64,000 bases of DNA from Paenibacillus typhae (GTDB lineage: Bacteria > Bacillota > Bacilli > Paenibacillales > Paenibacillaceae). Where the stretch lies: NCBI RefSeq assembly GCF_900099765.1, contig NZ_FNDX01000009.1:142193-206192 (forward strand), in the 5' to 3' direction. Shown one piece after another: positions 55,870 through 64,000 of the stretch. Below the pieces are notes generated by a model. That model did no database searches and was not told the DNA's origin. It saw nothing but the letters and a program-made list of their open reading frames with translations. Position numbers and translations under genes: made by a program. Numbering within the stretch: position 1 is the stretch's first letter; each line of letters opens with the position of its first letter.

Positions 55870-56586
55870 TTATTCGGAATCAACGTTGTGATAGACCTGC
55901 TGTACATCATCGAGTTCTTCAAGAGCATCGATCAGCTTCTCGAATTGGGCCTCGGCATCCTCCGGAATCTCCACATAATTCTGTGGAAGCATAGTAAGCT
56001 CAGCTACGGTGAAATCCGTAATACCGGCACCGCGCAGCGTCTCCTGTACGGCATGGAACTGGTCTGGCTCAGCGTATACGATGACCGCCTCGTCCTCTTC
56101 CAGTACATCGCGCACGTCAACGTCGGCTTCAATCAGCAGCTCCATAACTTCTTCAGCGGATTTGCCTTCTACACCGATAACGGCGGTCGGATCAAACATA
56201 TACGTTACTGATCCGCTGACACCCATGTTCCCGCCGTTTTTGCTGAAGGCGGAACGGACAAGCGGAGCCGTACGGTTCACGTTATTGGTCAATGCATCAA
56301 TAATGATCATCGAGCCGTTCGGACCAAAGCCTTCATACCGCAGCTCCACATAGTTTTCGTCGCCGCTGCCTTTGGCTTTTTCCAGAGCACGGTCGATAAT
56401 GGCCTTCGGTACATTATAGGTTTTGGCGCGTTCCAGAACGACCTTCAGTGCACGGTTCGATTCCGGATCCGGTTCGCCTTTCTTCGCTGCTACATAAATC
56501 TCAACGCCGAATTTGGCGTAGACCTTACTTGTATTGGCATCCTTGGATGCTTTCTTCTCTTTAATATTATTCCATTTACGGCCCAT
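55870..56586 (-). CDS. YebC/PmpR-family translation or transcription factor
   Basis: 238 residues. The N-terminus [20 protein letters not shown] and the segments [18 protein letters not shown] and NKN-type glycine turn ([13 protein letters not shown]) identify the family (B. subtilis YeeN). Recent work on YebC-type proteins suggests help with translating difficult motifs; older work describes DNA binding. ATG 56586. Confidence 0.95.
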   Translation of the reverse strand: MGRKWNNIKEKKASKDANTSKVYAKFGVEIYVAAKKGEPDPESNRALKVVLERAKTYNVPKAIIDRALEKAKGSGDENYVELRYEGFGPNGSMIIIDALTNNVNRTAPLVRSAFSKNGGNMGVSGSVTYMFDPTAVIGVEGKSAEEVMELLIEADVDVRDVLEEDEAVIVYAEPDQFHAVQETLRGAGITDFTVAELTMLPQNYVEIPEDAEAQFEKLIDALEELDDVQQVYHNVDSE

Positions 56587-56678
56587 AGTGTTCGACTCAC
56601 TTTCCAACATAAGTTATAAACAGTCCGTTATATTATACCTCTCTTGGGACGATCCCGTAAAGAGCACCGGAGCTTCGT

Positions 56679-58238
56679 TTAGAAGTCCAGCAGCGCCAGC
56701 ACGCGCTCTTTGCCCAGCGCCTGAACAAGTACAGGAACCCTTGGACCCTCCGGCTGCTGCAGAATCAGCTGATAAAGGATAATAAACAGCCGCTTCTGAT
56801 TGCTTCTCATCGTCTTTTTGTCAGCATCGTGACAAATAGCATACACCTGCTGCATGAACTCAGTTTCACTGGAAAATCCGGTACGGAGCAAGCCGCAGAA
56901 TGCTATGACCCGCTCTTGTTCAGCAGCCTCCAGTGATTGGTACAGTACCCGGTCCGGGCTGCTATTCACTGTTACCAGCTTGTGCGGGGCATAATGTCTG
57001 ATCCAGTGCTCCGCCCGTTCTGCGGTTTGCCGGAATAATTCCTCTTCAACGGCTTGCACGCCATCCTGGTTAAGCAGTCTTTGCAGCAGACCGCTATCCC
57101 AGTTGATCAGCGGCAGCAGGGCCGCAATCTGGCTGAAGCCCGGTAGTTCCGAGTCTGCGGGATTTCGCAGGGCCAGCTCAAGAGCCGCCCGGATGTCCTC
57201 ATTCTCCAGCTGCCTGGCGGCATAAGCTTTGCGGAACCGCTCGAATTCCGTGTAGTTGCGCAGGACATCCTCATCCAGGCCGATGCTGAAGGCTGCATCC
57301 GGCTGATATTTGGCGAACATGAAGAGGATCGGCTCTGGCCCGTATACCTTCAGCAGATCATCCGGTGTATAGCCCCGGCCGGACGAGCTGGACATTTTGG
57401 CTTGGCTGCCCTTGATGCTGATGAACTCATAAGGAACGTAATACGGCGGCTGGTTTCCGAATATTTTCTCCGCAATGACCTTGCCAACATTGTAGCTCCC
57501 CGTCTCGGAAGAATGGTCACGGCCGCCGGGCTCGAACACGACCTCCTCCATCCCCCAGCGCATCGGCCAGTCTATTTTCCAGTGCAGCTTAATATTTGCT
57601 GCCTGCGGAACGTGCAGCGTGTTATAACAGCCGCATTTGCAGCTATAGATAATGTCCTCTGATTCCTCGTCAAAAGCATGTACGCTGGTCGTATCTTTTC
57701 CGCAACGCTCACAATAGACCTGAATCGGATAGAAGGCTGCCCGTTCCTCCGCAGTAGCTTTGCCCGTTTTGAACATCATCAGAATGTCGTAGATTTCCTC
57801 TCTGCTGCGCAGGGCGTGAAGTATAGCCTGGTTATACCTGCCAGACTGATATTCACGGCTCTGGTAGATGAATTCAGGTGTGATGCCAAAGGCCGATAGC
57901 GCCTGTTCAAATTCCTGTTCAAAGTGCTCCGCATAGGAAGTATGGGCGCCGCAGGGACATGGGACCTTGGTATAAGGCAAGCCGATATACTGCTCATAGG
58001 AGGAATCCAGCTGCGCCGGAACTTTACGGAAACGGTCGAAATCATCCCACGAAAAAATAAAACGGACATCCTTACCGGCTCTCTGCAGCGCCTGAGTGAC
58101 GAAATAAGTGGTGACAATCTCGCGGAAATTGCCGATATGAACCGAGCCCGACGGGCTGATGCCAGATGCGCATACAAAGGTCTGGCGGTCCGGATGGTTG
58201 CTGATCAAGTCATTTGCGATTTTTTGTGCCCAATGCAT
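56679..58238 (-). CDS. lysK: lysyl-tRNA synthetase, class I
   Basis: 519 residues. It charges tRNA(Lys). The class I signatures are HIGN (in SGSVHIGNFRE, about 35) and KMSSS (about 285). Two Cys pairs near 175-205 (CERCG, CKCGC) suggest zinc binding. Class I LysRS is archaeal-like and occurs beside or instead of the class II enzyme in some Bacillus and Paenibacillus. ATG 58238. A T-box leader precedes it, so it is induced by uncharged tRNA. Confidence 0.95.
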   Translation of the reverse strand: MHWAQKIANDLISNHPDRQTFVCASGISPSGSVHIGNFREIVTTYFVTQALQRAGKDVRFIFSWDDFDRFRKVPAQLDSSYEQYIGLPYTKVPCPCGAHTSYAEHFEQEFEQALSAFGITPEFIYQSREYQSGRYNQAILHALRSREEIYDILMMFKTGKATAEERAAFYPIQVYCERCGKDTTSVHAFDEESEDIIYSCKCGCYNTLHVPQAANIKLHWKIDWPMRWGMEEVVFEPGGRDHSSETGSYNVGKVIAEKIFGNQPPYYVPYEFISIKGSQAKMSSSSGRGYTPDDLLKVYGPEPILFMFAKYQPDAAFSIGLDEDVLRNYTEFERFRKAYAARQLENEDIRAALELALRNPADSELPGFSQIAALLPLINWDSGLLQRLLNQDGVQAVEEELFRQTAERAEHWIRHYAPHKLVTVNSSPDRVLYQSLEAAEQERVIAFCGLLRTGFSSETEFMQQVYAICHDADKKTMRSNQKRLFIILYQLILQQPEGPRVPVLVQALGKERVLALLDF

Positions 58239-58271
58239 GTTAATAATCTCCCTCTGTTTTGTAATAAAAAA

Positions 58272-58565
58272 AACAAAAAAGCTCCCGTCCTCAAGATTGT
58301 CATCTTGAGGACGGGAGCTGTCATAAGCACCGTGGTACCACCTCTGTTCGCGGACATGTTGCCAGGCCCGCCTCTTCGGGTACGGCCATCACGCTTATAC
58401 CCTAGCTCTGTAACGGGAGCTCCCGTCATACCATCCTTGAGCGATCATTCTACCCAATTCCGTATGCAGCTCAGAGACTTTATTCGTCAGGCACATTGCT
58501 GCTCCATTTCACCGGGCTGGAGCTCTCTGGGAACAACGTTTGCTTAACTACTCTTCTCATCATCG
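58272..58565 (-). ncRNA. T-box riboswitch leader of lysK
   Basis: On the minus strand the T-box core AGGTGGTACCACGG (about 58343-58330) precedes a strong terminator, stem 58281-58297 with 58302-58318, followed by TTTTTT. Upstream lies a long stem I region with a likely specifier AAA (58481-58479) in CGAATAAAGTC, a lysine codon (AAG overlaps by shift of one). A promoter, TTGAAA (58617-58612) and TTTAAA (58594-58589), lies 17 bp apart upstream. The remainder to 58643 shows nothing else. Confidence 0.87.
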
Positions 58566-58643
58566 CTTTTCTTATCCAATTACACCTATTTAAACATGAT
58601 TTGCGGTGCTATTTCAAGCTTAAATTTCAGGCTGCATTTCAAA

Positions 58644-59000
58644 CTACAACTCAATGAAAAAGATTTTGAATACGCCTAAGTAACGCTTCTTCGCTGTGAT
58701 ATCTCCAATAAAGGTGCTGCTGTCCTGAATGTTTGGCAGACTGAAGACTGAAAAAATTATGTAACTATCCCTTTCCGCAAGGCTCTGTACCAACGGCCGG
58801 ACCACAGCTTGATTAAGGCCACCTGGCAGTGACGGGCCCAGTATTTCCTGCAGATCATCAGCGGCATACTCCGCGAAATCCTCAGTAGCCGGATTAAGTA
58901 ATGCAAGCACTCCCAACAAAATCACAAGCACAATGAACATATTTCTTTTTTTTCCCGGTCTGGCCCTGCGCTCAACCTGCCGCTCAGCATATGGATCCAT
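58644..59000 (-). CDS. DUF4359-like membrane-anchored protein
   Basis: 118 residues. A basic N-terminus (RRARPGKKRN) is followed by one membrane helix (MFIVLVILLGVLALLN, about 21-36) and an extracellular domain ending in LGVFKIFFIEL. ATG 59000 follows CAGGAGGG. The pattern resembles DUF4359 proteins; function unknown. Confidence 0.72.
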   Translation of the reverse strand: MDPYAERQVERRARPGKKRNMFIVLVILLGVLALLNPATEDFAEYAADDLQEILGPSLPGGLNQAVVRPLVQSLAERDSYIIFSVFSLPNIQDSSTFIGDITAKKRYLGVFKIFFIEL

Positions 59001-59161
59001 AACATCCCTCCTGCCGTAACCATAATTCATTTGGGCAAATATGTAAATGATGTTTAATTTGTGTTTAAAGCTTACTTTTGCTGATGGCTATGTACAGGTA
59101 TTCAATGGTGCTATTTTCTGCTACACTGGCAACATTATTATTTATGGAGGAACCTTAACGG

Positions 59162-59899
59162 ATGTTATCAAATGAATCTTTTACGGCAGTTTTATTTCTA
59201 TTATTTACTATACTGGCAATCATCGTCTGGGTCGTCAGCTTAATCAAACCGTCCTTTGCCGGCCGCAGGAGTGCTTCCGCCAGGAAATCCCGCAAGCATG
59301 TTAACAAAATCTCACTACTGACAGGAGCCGTGAGTTTCGTTTTAATGGTTGTTACCGCACCTGGAACTTCACTTGTTGAGAAGGCTACTTCCATACAGAA
59401 TTTTTTCATATTAAGGGATTTCCAAGTGGCTGGCACATTCATATATACCTCCAAAACAATGGAAGCCGAAGTCACCTCTGTCATCGACGGGGACACCTTC
59501 CGAATCCGCACCGATGAAGGAGATACCGAGAAAGTACGCCTGCTGCTGATTGACACACCGGAGATTGGAGACGAGCCAGAGCCCTATGCTCTGGAAGCGC
59601 GTGACTATACAGAGGAGCTTCTAGCAGGACAGAGAGTTCATCTTGAATTTGACGAATCAGAAAGAGATCAGTATGGCAGGCTGTTGGCATATGCTTATGT
59701 GGATGATCAGATGGTTAACGAGCTGCTGCTGGAGCAGGGGCTGGCCAGAGTGGCTGTTTTCCCGCCGGATACCAGGTATGTAGATGACTTCAGGGAGATC
59801 GAAACGAAGGCGCGGGAATCCCGCCTCAGGGTCTGGAGTATTGACAACTATGTGACTAACAGGGGATTTAATGCAGATGCGGCTGCTTCTGGGCAGTAG
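59162..59899 (+). CDS. membrane-anchored thermonuclease-family protein
   Basis: 245 residues. Two membrane helices (about 7-30 and 50-68) hold the C-terminal staphylococcal-nuclease domain (about 100-235) outside. DGDTFRIRTDEG, VRLLLIDTPE (catalytic Arg), YALEARDY (Glu) and RDQYGRLLAYAYV (Arg) are the expected catalytic segments. It should cleave nucleic acids at the cell surface with Ca2+. GGAGG lies eleven bases before the ATG at 59162. Confidence 0.9.
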   Translation: MLSNESFTAVLFLLFTILAIIVWVVSLIKPSFAGRRSASARKSRKHVNKISLLTGAVSFVLMVVTAPGTSLVEKATSIQNFFILRDFQVAGTFIYTSKTMEAEVTSVIDGDTFRIRTDEGDTEKVRLLLIDTPEIGDEPEPYALEARDYTEELLAGQRVHLEFDESERDQYGRLLAYAYVDDQMVNELLLEQGLARVAVFPPDTRYVDDFREIETKARESRLRVWSIDNYVTNRGFNADAAASGQ

Positions 59900-59929
59900 T
59901 TAGTGAGTGGTTCCGATAACTGGTAGGAT

Positions 59930-60120
59930 AACTGCACTTTATACAACTATAATGCCGGTTTTCCCCCGGATTACACGTATAAGTGTATTCTGTGCAACTA
60001 AAAATCAGCAATATGCTCATTCTGGTTATTTCGGGCACAAATAGTTGTACAAACTACAGTTAAACGCTGCAATCGCAGGCTTAAGGGCTTTTTAAGTGTA
60101 CTGAGTGCAGCTATTCCGCT
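59930..60120. repeat. degenerate intergenic repeats, period about 51-57 bp
   Basis: A motif of the form TGNRCAACTA recurs at about 59933-59949, 59991-60000, 60044-60056 and 60105-60113, with intervals of 51, 56 and 57 bp. Units also share TAAGTGTA or TTAAGTGTAC at their right ends. There is no convincing gene in 59900-60250. The pattern differs from the 52-bp GGGA...TCCC arrays. Confidence 0.5.
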
Positions 60121-60174
60121 CAGTTGAGCTTCCAACAACAGCAAACTTAGCCCGGTACCGGCAAAATAACAAAA

Positions 60175-60221
60175 CAGGGATGTCCCGCAGCCGCTCAGGC
60201 AGACCGGAACATCCCTATTCT
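60175..60221. terminator. bidirectional terminator
   Basis: AGGGATGT (60176-60183) pairs with ACATCCCT (60209-60216), with CCG/CGG inside. TTCTTTT follows on the right and an A-rich stretch lies on the left, between convergent genes. Confidence 0.7.
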
Positions 60222-60250
60222 TTTCCCTGTCCTAACTTGCTATAGTGGTC

Positions 60251-61369
60251 CTACACCCATACCTCATTCGCGGTCTCAATAACGAGCCGGATTTTGTCCC
60301 ACTGCTCTTCCTCCGTAAGAATATTCCCTTCCTCGGAAGATGCAAATCCGCATTGCGGACTTAGACAAAGCTTGTTAATATCCACATATTCCGCCGCTTC
60401 GGCAATCCGCAGCTTCAGCTGCTCCTTATTCTCCAGCCCGCCATGCTTGGTTGTGACAAGTCCCAGCACCACGAACTGGTCTTTGATGAACCGCAGCGGA
60501 GCGAAGTCACCGGAACGCTCGTTATCGTATTCCAGGAAAAAGGCATCCACCTGCGCCCCGCCGAACAGCGTCTCCGCAACCGGCTCATAGCCGCCTGCTG
60601 CGAACCACGTTGAACGCAGATTGCCGCGGCATACATGCAGCGCGATCGTCATATCCTCAGGCTTGTCTGCGATACTCTCGTTGATCAGCGACACGTAGTC
60701 CCTGGCTAATTGATCCGGATCAATACCTCTGCTCCGCAGATGCGCCCGGTGTCTGCCGCTCGACAGCGTTCCCCACGTCGTATCATCCATCTGCAGATAG
60801 CGGCAGCCTGCATCATAAAAAGCCCGGATAGCCGCACGGTATACTGCAATAATATCGTGGAACAGCTGATCCCGGTCAGGATAAATCTCGTTTCCATTGT
60901 AATCCTGTACGAAGTGGAACAGGGACGGGGCAGGTATTGTCATTTTGACCATCGTATCCCCGGCCATTTGCTGCAGTCTGGTGAAATGGGCCAGCATCGG
61001 GTGATCGCCGAATGATATTTTTCCGGTAATCTTAAAGCTTTCAGCCCGTTGCGCATTTTCCTTGGCCGAACTATGGCCTTGATTTAGAATGATTTTGTGT
61101 GTGCCTGTTATTCCCAGAAAAAAATCAAGATGCCACCACGAACGGCGGAATTCACCGTCAGTAACAGCCTTGAGACCCAGTGCCTTTTCCTGCTTCAGCA
61201 GTTCAGCAATTTCTCTGTCCTCAATCTCCTGAAGCTGTGCAGCGGTTATCTCCCCCTGTTCGAATAAGCTGCGCGCTGTCTTGATGCCCTCACTGCGCAG
61301 AAAGCTGCCCACGATATCATAGCGAAAGGGAGGGGCAGTTCTGGCGGAACCCGTAATTGGACTGATCAT
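60251..61369 (-). CDS. MetE-like methyltransferase (YxjG/YxjH type)
   Basis: 372 residues, only the C-terminal catalytic half of cobalamin-independent methionine synthase. Zinc ligands are visible in HVCRGN (His/Cys near 243) and CLSPQCGFAS (second Cys near 340). Members of this group (B. subtilis YxjG/YxjH) probably use folate methyl groups or S-methylmethionine-like donors to make methionine. ATG 61369. It follows a LysR gene by 15 bp, likely one transcript. Confidence 0.9.
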   Translation of the reverse strand: MISPITGSARTAPPFRYDIVGSFLRSEGIKTARSLFEQGEITAAQLQEIEDREIAELLKQEKALGLKAVTDGEFRRSWWHLDFFLGITGTHKIILNQGHSSAKENAQRAESFKITGKISFGDHPMLAHFTRLQQMAGDTMVKMTIPAPSLFHFVQDYNGNEIYPDRDQLFHDIIAVYRAAIRAFYDAGCRYLQMDDTTWGTLSSGRHRAHLRSRGIDPDQLARDYVSLINESIADKPEDMTIALHVCRGNLRSTWFAAGGYEPVAETLFGGAQVDAFFLEYDNERSGDFAPLRFIKDQFVVLGLVTTKHGGLENKEQLKLRIAEAAEYVDINKLCLSPQCGFASSEEGNILTEEEQWDKIRLVIETANEVWV

Positions 61370-61384
61370 ACGACCCTCCTGCTG

Positions 61385-62317
61385 TTATAGTAAAAACTGA
61401 TTCATGTCAAAATAGCTGCTGGCAACCAGATCGTTCAGCAGATCAATATAAGCGGACATAATTTCACTCGGCTTACGGTCTTTATGGGCAATCCAGCCGA
61501 CAGTAAACACTTCATTACTCTCATAGGGAATGGTCACCACCCCGTTGCCGTTCAGATCAGAGGCCATGATGCCTGTCCCGATCGTGTAAGCGTTGCTCCC
61601 AAGCAGCAGATTAGACAAAGTGGCCCTGTCCGTTACTTTGATATTTTTCTCAATCTGGGTGAAGCTAAGCATTTCTTCCGAGAAATGCAGTGAATTGTTA
61701 TCTCCCTGCTCAAACGTAATGTACGGATACGGCAAAATGTCTTCGAGTATAATAGACTCTTTGGAAGCCAAAGTGTGCCCCGCCCGCACATACACATGCG
61801 GATTGGTATTGAACAGCGGCGTAAATTTGAGGTTTCCGTCACTGAACAGCTTGTTCATCACCTTATAATTGCTCTCATTGATGTACAGAATGCCAAGATC
61901 GCTGCGCAATGTCCGCACATCCTCAATAATTTCAAAGGTCTGTGTCTCCCGCAGGCTGAAATTATATTCTGCAAGCTCCCGCTCCTTCATCAAACGCACA
62001 AAAGCATCTACAACAAAGGCGTAATGCTGGGTGGATACGGAAAAATAAACCGGACTGCGCTTCTTGCCGGTGTACCGGTTCTCCATGAACTCGGTCTGCT
62101 CGATGATCTGCCTGGCATAGCCAAGAAACTCAACGCCTTCGGCTGATACACTGATTCCCCGGTTGGTCCGTTCAAAAATAATAATGCCCAGCTCGTTCTC
62201 CAGTTCCTTGATCGCATTGGAGAGACTGGGCTGCGACACAAAAAGCCGTTTGGCCGCTTCGTTCATCGAGCCGCTGTTGGCAATCTCAATAGCATAGCGG
62301 AGCTGCTGCAATGTCAA
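61385..62317 (-). CDS. LysR-family transcriptional regulator
   Basis: 310 residues. The N-terminal winged helix contains GSMNEAAKRLFVSQPSLSNA and ENELGIIIFERT (about 16-58). A two-lobe co-inducer domain follows. TTG 62317 is seven bases after GGGGG. Co-directional with the MetE-like gene downstream, which it probably controls, as in methionine or sulfur regulation (by inference). Confidence 0.93.
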   Translation of the reverse strand: MTLQQLRYAIEIANSGSMNEAAKRLFVSQPSLSNAIKELENELGIIIFERTNRGISVSAEGVEFLGYARQIIEQTEFMENRYTGKKRSPVYFSVSTQHYAFVVDAFVRLMKERELAEYNFSLRETQTFEIIEDVRTLRSDLGILYINESNYKVMNKLFSDGNLKFTPLFNTNPHVYVRAGHTLASKESIILEDILPYPYITFEQGDNNSLHFSEEMLSFTQIEKNIKVTDRATLSNLLLGSNAYTIGTGIMASDLNGNGVVTIPYESNEVFTVGWIAHKDRKPSEIMSAYIDLLNDLVASSYFDMNQFLL

Positions 62318-62401
62318 ACCTGTTCCCCCTCTTACCTAAGGCTGATGCCTGTGCGAATCTGGTGTATAACAAGTAGCATACCTTTAATTCCCGTCCGGTG
62401 T

Positions 62402-63538
62402 CTACTGGGTCCGCTTCTTGGCGGCATCGATCCGGGACGGATCAAGACCTTCCCAGATATTATCGATCTGCACCTGCTCCGGATGCTCGAATACCAGAAA
62501 AGCCGTCGGCAAATAACGTTCGCCATATTGCGAGGAAGGTTTGTTGACAATTTCATTATCTTTGACCAGAACGGTAGATGAACCTCCATCCAGATTGGCG
62601 GCAATTACAGCCCCATGCTTGAGCATAATCTGCTGGACATCATACAGGTTGGCCCCGATGCTGTAGCCCGGCTGTCTGCCGTCAATGACAACAAACAGCA
62701 GCGCACCGTCAGCACGCTGGCCCATAGCCGTTCTCGGGGCGATGCCCCAGCCTTCGGCTGCATTTTTGATCAGCCCTTTGCCGTTCACGATAATCCGCGG
62801 CTGAAAAGAAACGGCCTCCTGAACCCCAAGCTTGCTTAGCTCTTCCAGCGAATAGTTGCCGGCTATCATTTTCCCCTGTTTATCTAATCCGACAATTTGT
62901 GTAGAGGTCTTGCCCCCAAGCCCGTTATAAAAAAGCTTGCCCTGGGAGATCACGAGCCCAATCGGCTTAAATCCGTTACCCTTCCAGTTCGGGTCGGCGA
63001 AGCCTCCACCGTTAACTCCGGCAATAGCGCCGGTGCGCGTTACCATACTGGACACCTTTTCACCGGAGCCTGCTTTGTTTGGAATACCCAGCCGGACTTT
63101 GGTAGGATCATTCACTGTCATTACATAACCCGCATAGCCGGTTCCGCTGACTTTTTCAATTTCCACCAGCGGCTTCTCTGCCGGGGCTTCATCGTTATCT
63201 TTGGGTGGGGGAGTGGCAATGGTATGGGTATCCACCTCATCTCCCATGTTAACAAAGCGCTGATTATACTCCGCTACTCTGTTCTTTAGTTCATCTTTAC
63301 CGATAATATACTTTGCCATATAACGATGCTGTGTTGTTATTAACGTATCTGCTATCAAGTAACGAAAATTGCTGGCAGAGGGTGCAAAATACAGCCAGCC
63401 CATGCCAATGGTCAGCAGCAATAAACAGAACATAAACGCTCTGGTAAATTTGCGGAGAAAGCTCACTTTCTTACGCTTCTTCCTGGCGGGCTTTTTCTTG
63501 CGGGCGCTTGAGCGCTGGGGTAATGATGAAGTGCTCAC
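62402..63538 (-). CDS. phosphodiester glycosidase-family protein (NAGPA domain)
   Basis: 378 residues. A very basic N-terminus (ARKKKPARKKRKK) and one membrane helix (about 32-50, RAFMFCLLLLTIGMGWLYF) anchor a large extracellular domain. GAIAGVNGGGF (about 168), RTAMGQRADG (about 270) and AANLDGGSSTVLV (about 310) are the family signatures. Members act on cell-surface polysaccharide or GlcNAc phosphodiesters. GTG 63538 is nine bases after GGGAGG. It lies 18 bp after the gene interrupted by the intron. Confidence 0.9.
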   Translation of the reverse strand: MSTSSLPQRSSARKKKPARKKRKKVSFLRKFTRAFMFCLLLLTIGMGWLYFAPSASNFRYLIADTLITTQHRYMAKYIIGKDELKNRVAEYNQRFVNMGDEVDTHTIATPPPKDNDEAPAEKPLVEIEKVSGTGYAGYVMTVNDPTKVRLGIPNKAGSGEKVSSMVTRTGAIAGVNGGGFADPNWKGNGFKPIGLVISQGKLFYNGLGGKTSTQIVGLDKQGKMIAGNYSLEELSKLGVQEAVSFQPRIIVNGKGLIKNAAEGWGIAPRTAMGQRADGALLFVVIDGRQPGYSIGANLYDVQQIMLKHGAVIAANLDGGSSTVLVKDNEIVNKPSSQYGERYLPTAFLVFEHPEQVQIDNIWEGLDPSRIDAAKKRTQ

Positions 63539-63556
63539 TGCTAGGTTCCTCCCTGG

Positions 63557-63663
63557 TCATTCATCGCATGCAAATTGTGATAGTCTCATATTCTCCCATG
63601 ATAGACGATCTTGTGTCGGCAAAGGTTTCAGTATTTTCACAATATCATCCATAATTTGTAACA
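63557..63663 (-). pseudogene. 3' exon of a gene interrupted by the group II intron
   Basis: An open frame runs from the intron edge to the stop TGA at 63557-63559 and reads LQIMDDIVKILKPL, PTQDRLSWENMRL and SQFACDE in sequence. It has the feel of a true C-terminus and is followed after 18 bp by the glycosidase start. Whether splicing restores the full gene depends on the 5' exon, which is outside the window. Confidence 0.5.
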
Positions 63664-64000
63664 ATCGAGTAGGAGGCTACCCATTGACTGAGTAGCCGAC
63701 CTCTCACACCACCGTACGTACCGTTCGGTATACGGCGGTTCAATCGCATTAGTGCAATTTACGTAATTGCTCGTACTGTGCTGGGAAGTCATAATATTCC
63801 GCCAGTGCGAGCTTTTCGTTAGTTATGGAACGAGACAGTACAGGGCTTCCGGCGATACGCCAATAGCCAAGTCGGGAATTCCCCCACTGGTAGGCCTGCC
63901 ACTCCGGTATCCCTAGCTTGTGTAGGTTTTGCACCTTTGTTTTGGGCTTCTTCCATTGCTTCCAGATGTACATTCGCAGGCGTCTTCGCAGCCATTCGCT
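63664..64000 (-). mobile_element. group II intron, 3' part (continues beyond window)
   Basis: On the minus strand the maturase reading frame is followed by domain V at 63738-63709: CCGCCGTA pairs with TACGGTGG, TACC with GGTA closing a GAAC tetraloop, and a two-base CG bulge sits between, as in all domain V. Domain VI (about 63703-63672) is GGCTAC/GTAGCC. The intron probably ends near 63664 at CGAT. Confidence 0.85.
63749..64000 (-). CDS. group II intron reverse transcriptase/maturase, C-terminal part
   Basis: The last 83 residues of an intron-encoded protein; the start lies beyond the right edge. WLRRRLRMYIWKQWKK, LGIPEWQAYQWGNSRLGYWRIAGSP and LALAEYYDF are the conserved C-terminal (X/maturase to end) segments of LtrA-like proteins. 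No endonuclease HNH motif is visible in this part. The intron can move by retrohoming if the rest is intact. Confidence 0.92.
   Translation of the reverse strand, partial: SEWLRRRLRMYIWKQWKKPKTKVQNLHKLGIPEWQAYQWGNSRLGYWRIAGSPVLSRSITNEKLALAEYYDFPAQYEQLRKLH

Overview
The window looks like the chromosome of a Paenibacillus-type Firmicute. Support for this comes from strong AGGAGG ribosome-binding sites, GTG and TTG starts, a class I lysyl-tRNA synthetase behind a T-box leader, Bacillus-type operators (GlnR/TnrA box, LacI palindromes, an ECF41 promoter) and the overall gene repertoire. No other part of the genome is visible, so the genus is an inference. The window is about 58 genes of mostly ordinary core and carbohydrate metabolism, broken by an AT-rich accessory island, several families of non-coding repeats and the end of a group II intron.

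Layout. 1-7.5 kb: glycan use (GH38 alpha-mannosidase, cut by the window edge; its LacI regulator with matching palindromic operators; an amylo-alpha-1,6-glucosidase and a neopullulanase-type GH13 enzyme in one operon). A non-coding tandem array with a 52-bp period lies between them. 7.5-10.9 kb: an AT-rich island of small leftward genes (broken nucleotidyltransferase, DinB protein, broken phosphotransferase, orphan ORF) separated by copies of one structured intergenic element. 10.9-24 kb: ArsR regulator with an ABC exporter, HAD nucleotidase, acetyltransferases, GT61 glycosyltransferase, nitroreductase with MarR, thioredoxin-reductase-like flavoprotein, AraC regulator. 24-32.4 kb: LacZ, SgrR-like regulator with a divergent MFS transporter, VanZ-like protein, sedoheptulokinase-like FGGY kinase. 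33-39.6 kb: nitrite assimilation (nirB, nirD, FNT channel, uroporphyrinogen-III methyltransferase), divergent from an ANTAR regulator and a TrpD2-like protein. 39.6-44.4 kb: 11-bp and 52-bp repeats, paired YdcZ transporters, Nudix hydrolase, Tet(M)-like GTPase. 44.4-52 kb: ECF41 sigma factor with an NDH-2-like oxidoreductase, a two-component system and a MacB/FtsX-type ABC exporter. 52-64 kb: DinB/YfiT, AlaX, TauE, Nudix, YebC, T-box/lysK, thermonuclease, MetE-like methyltransferase with LysR, phosphodiester glycosidase, and a group II intron that seems to interrupt a gene.

The most interesting system is at 37.6-39.6 kb. The nirB leader can form two adjacent hairpins, each with a six-base loop carrying A at position 1 and G at position 4, which is the ANTAR-protein target. 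The 3' arm of the second hairpin is also the 5' arm of a larger terminator-like stem. The divergently encoded ANTAR protein has a receiver domain that appears to lack its phosphoacceptor, and it is co-transcribed with a TrpD2-family protein instead of a NasS-type sensor or a kinase. A perfect GlnR/TnrA box lies between the two units. This reads as a nitrite-assimilation antitermination switch with an unrecognised sensing partner.
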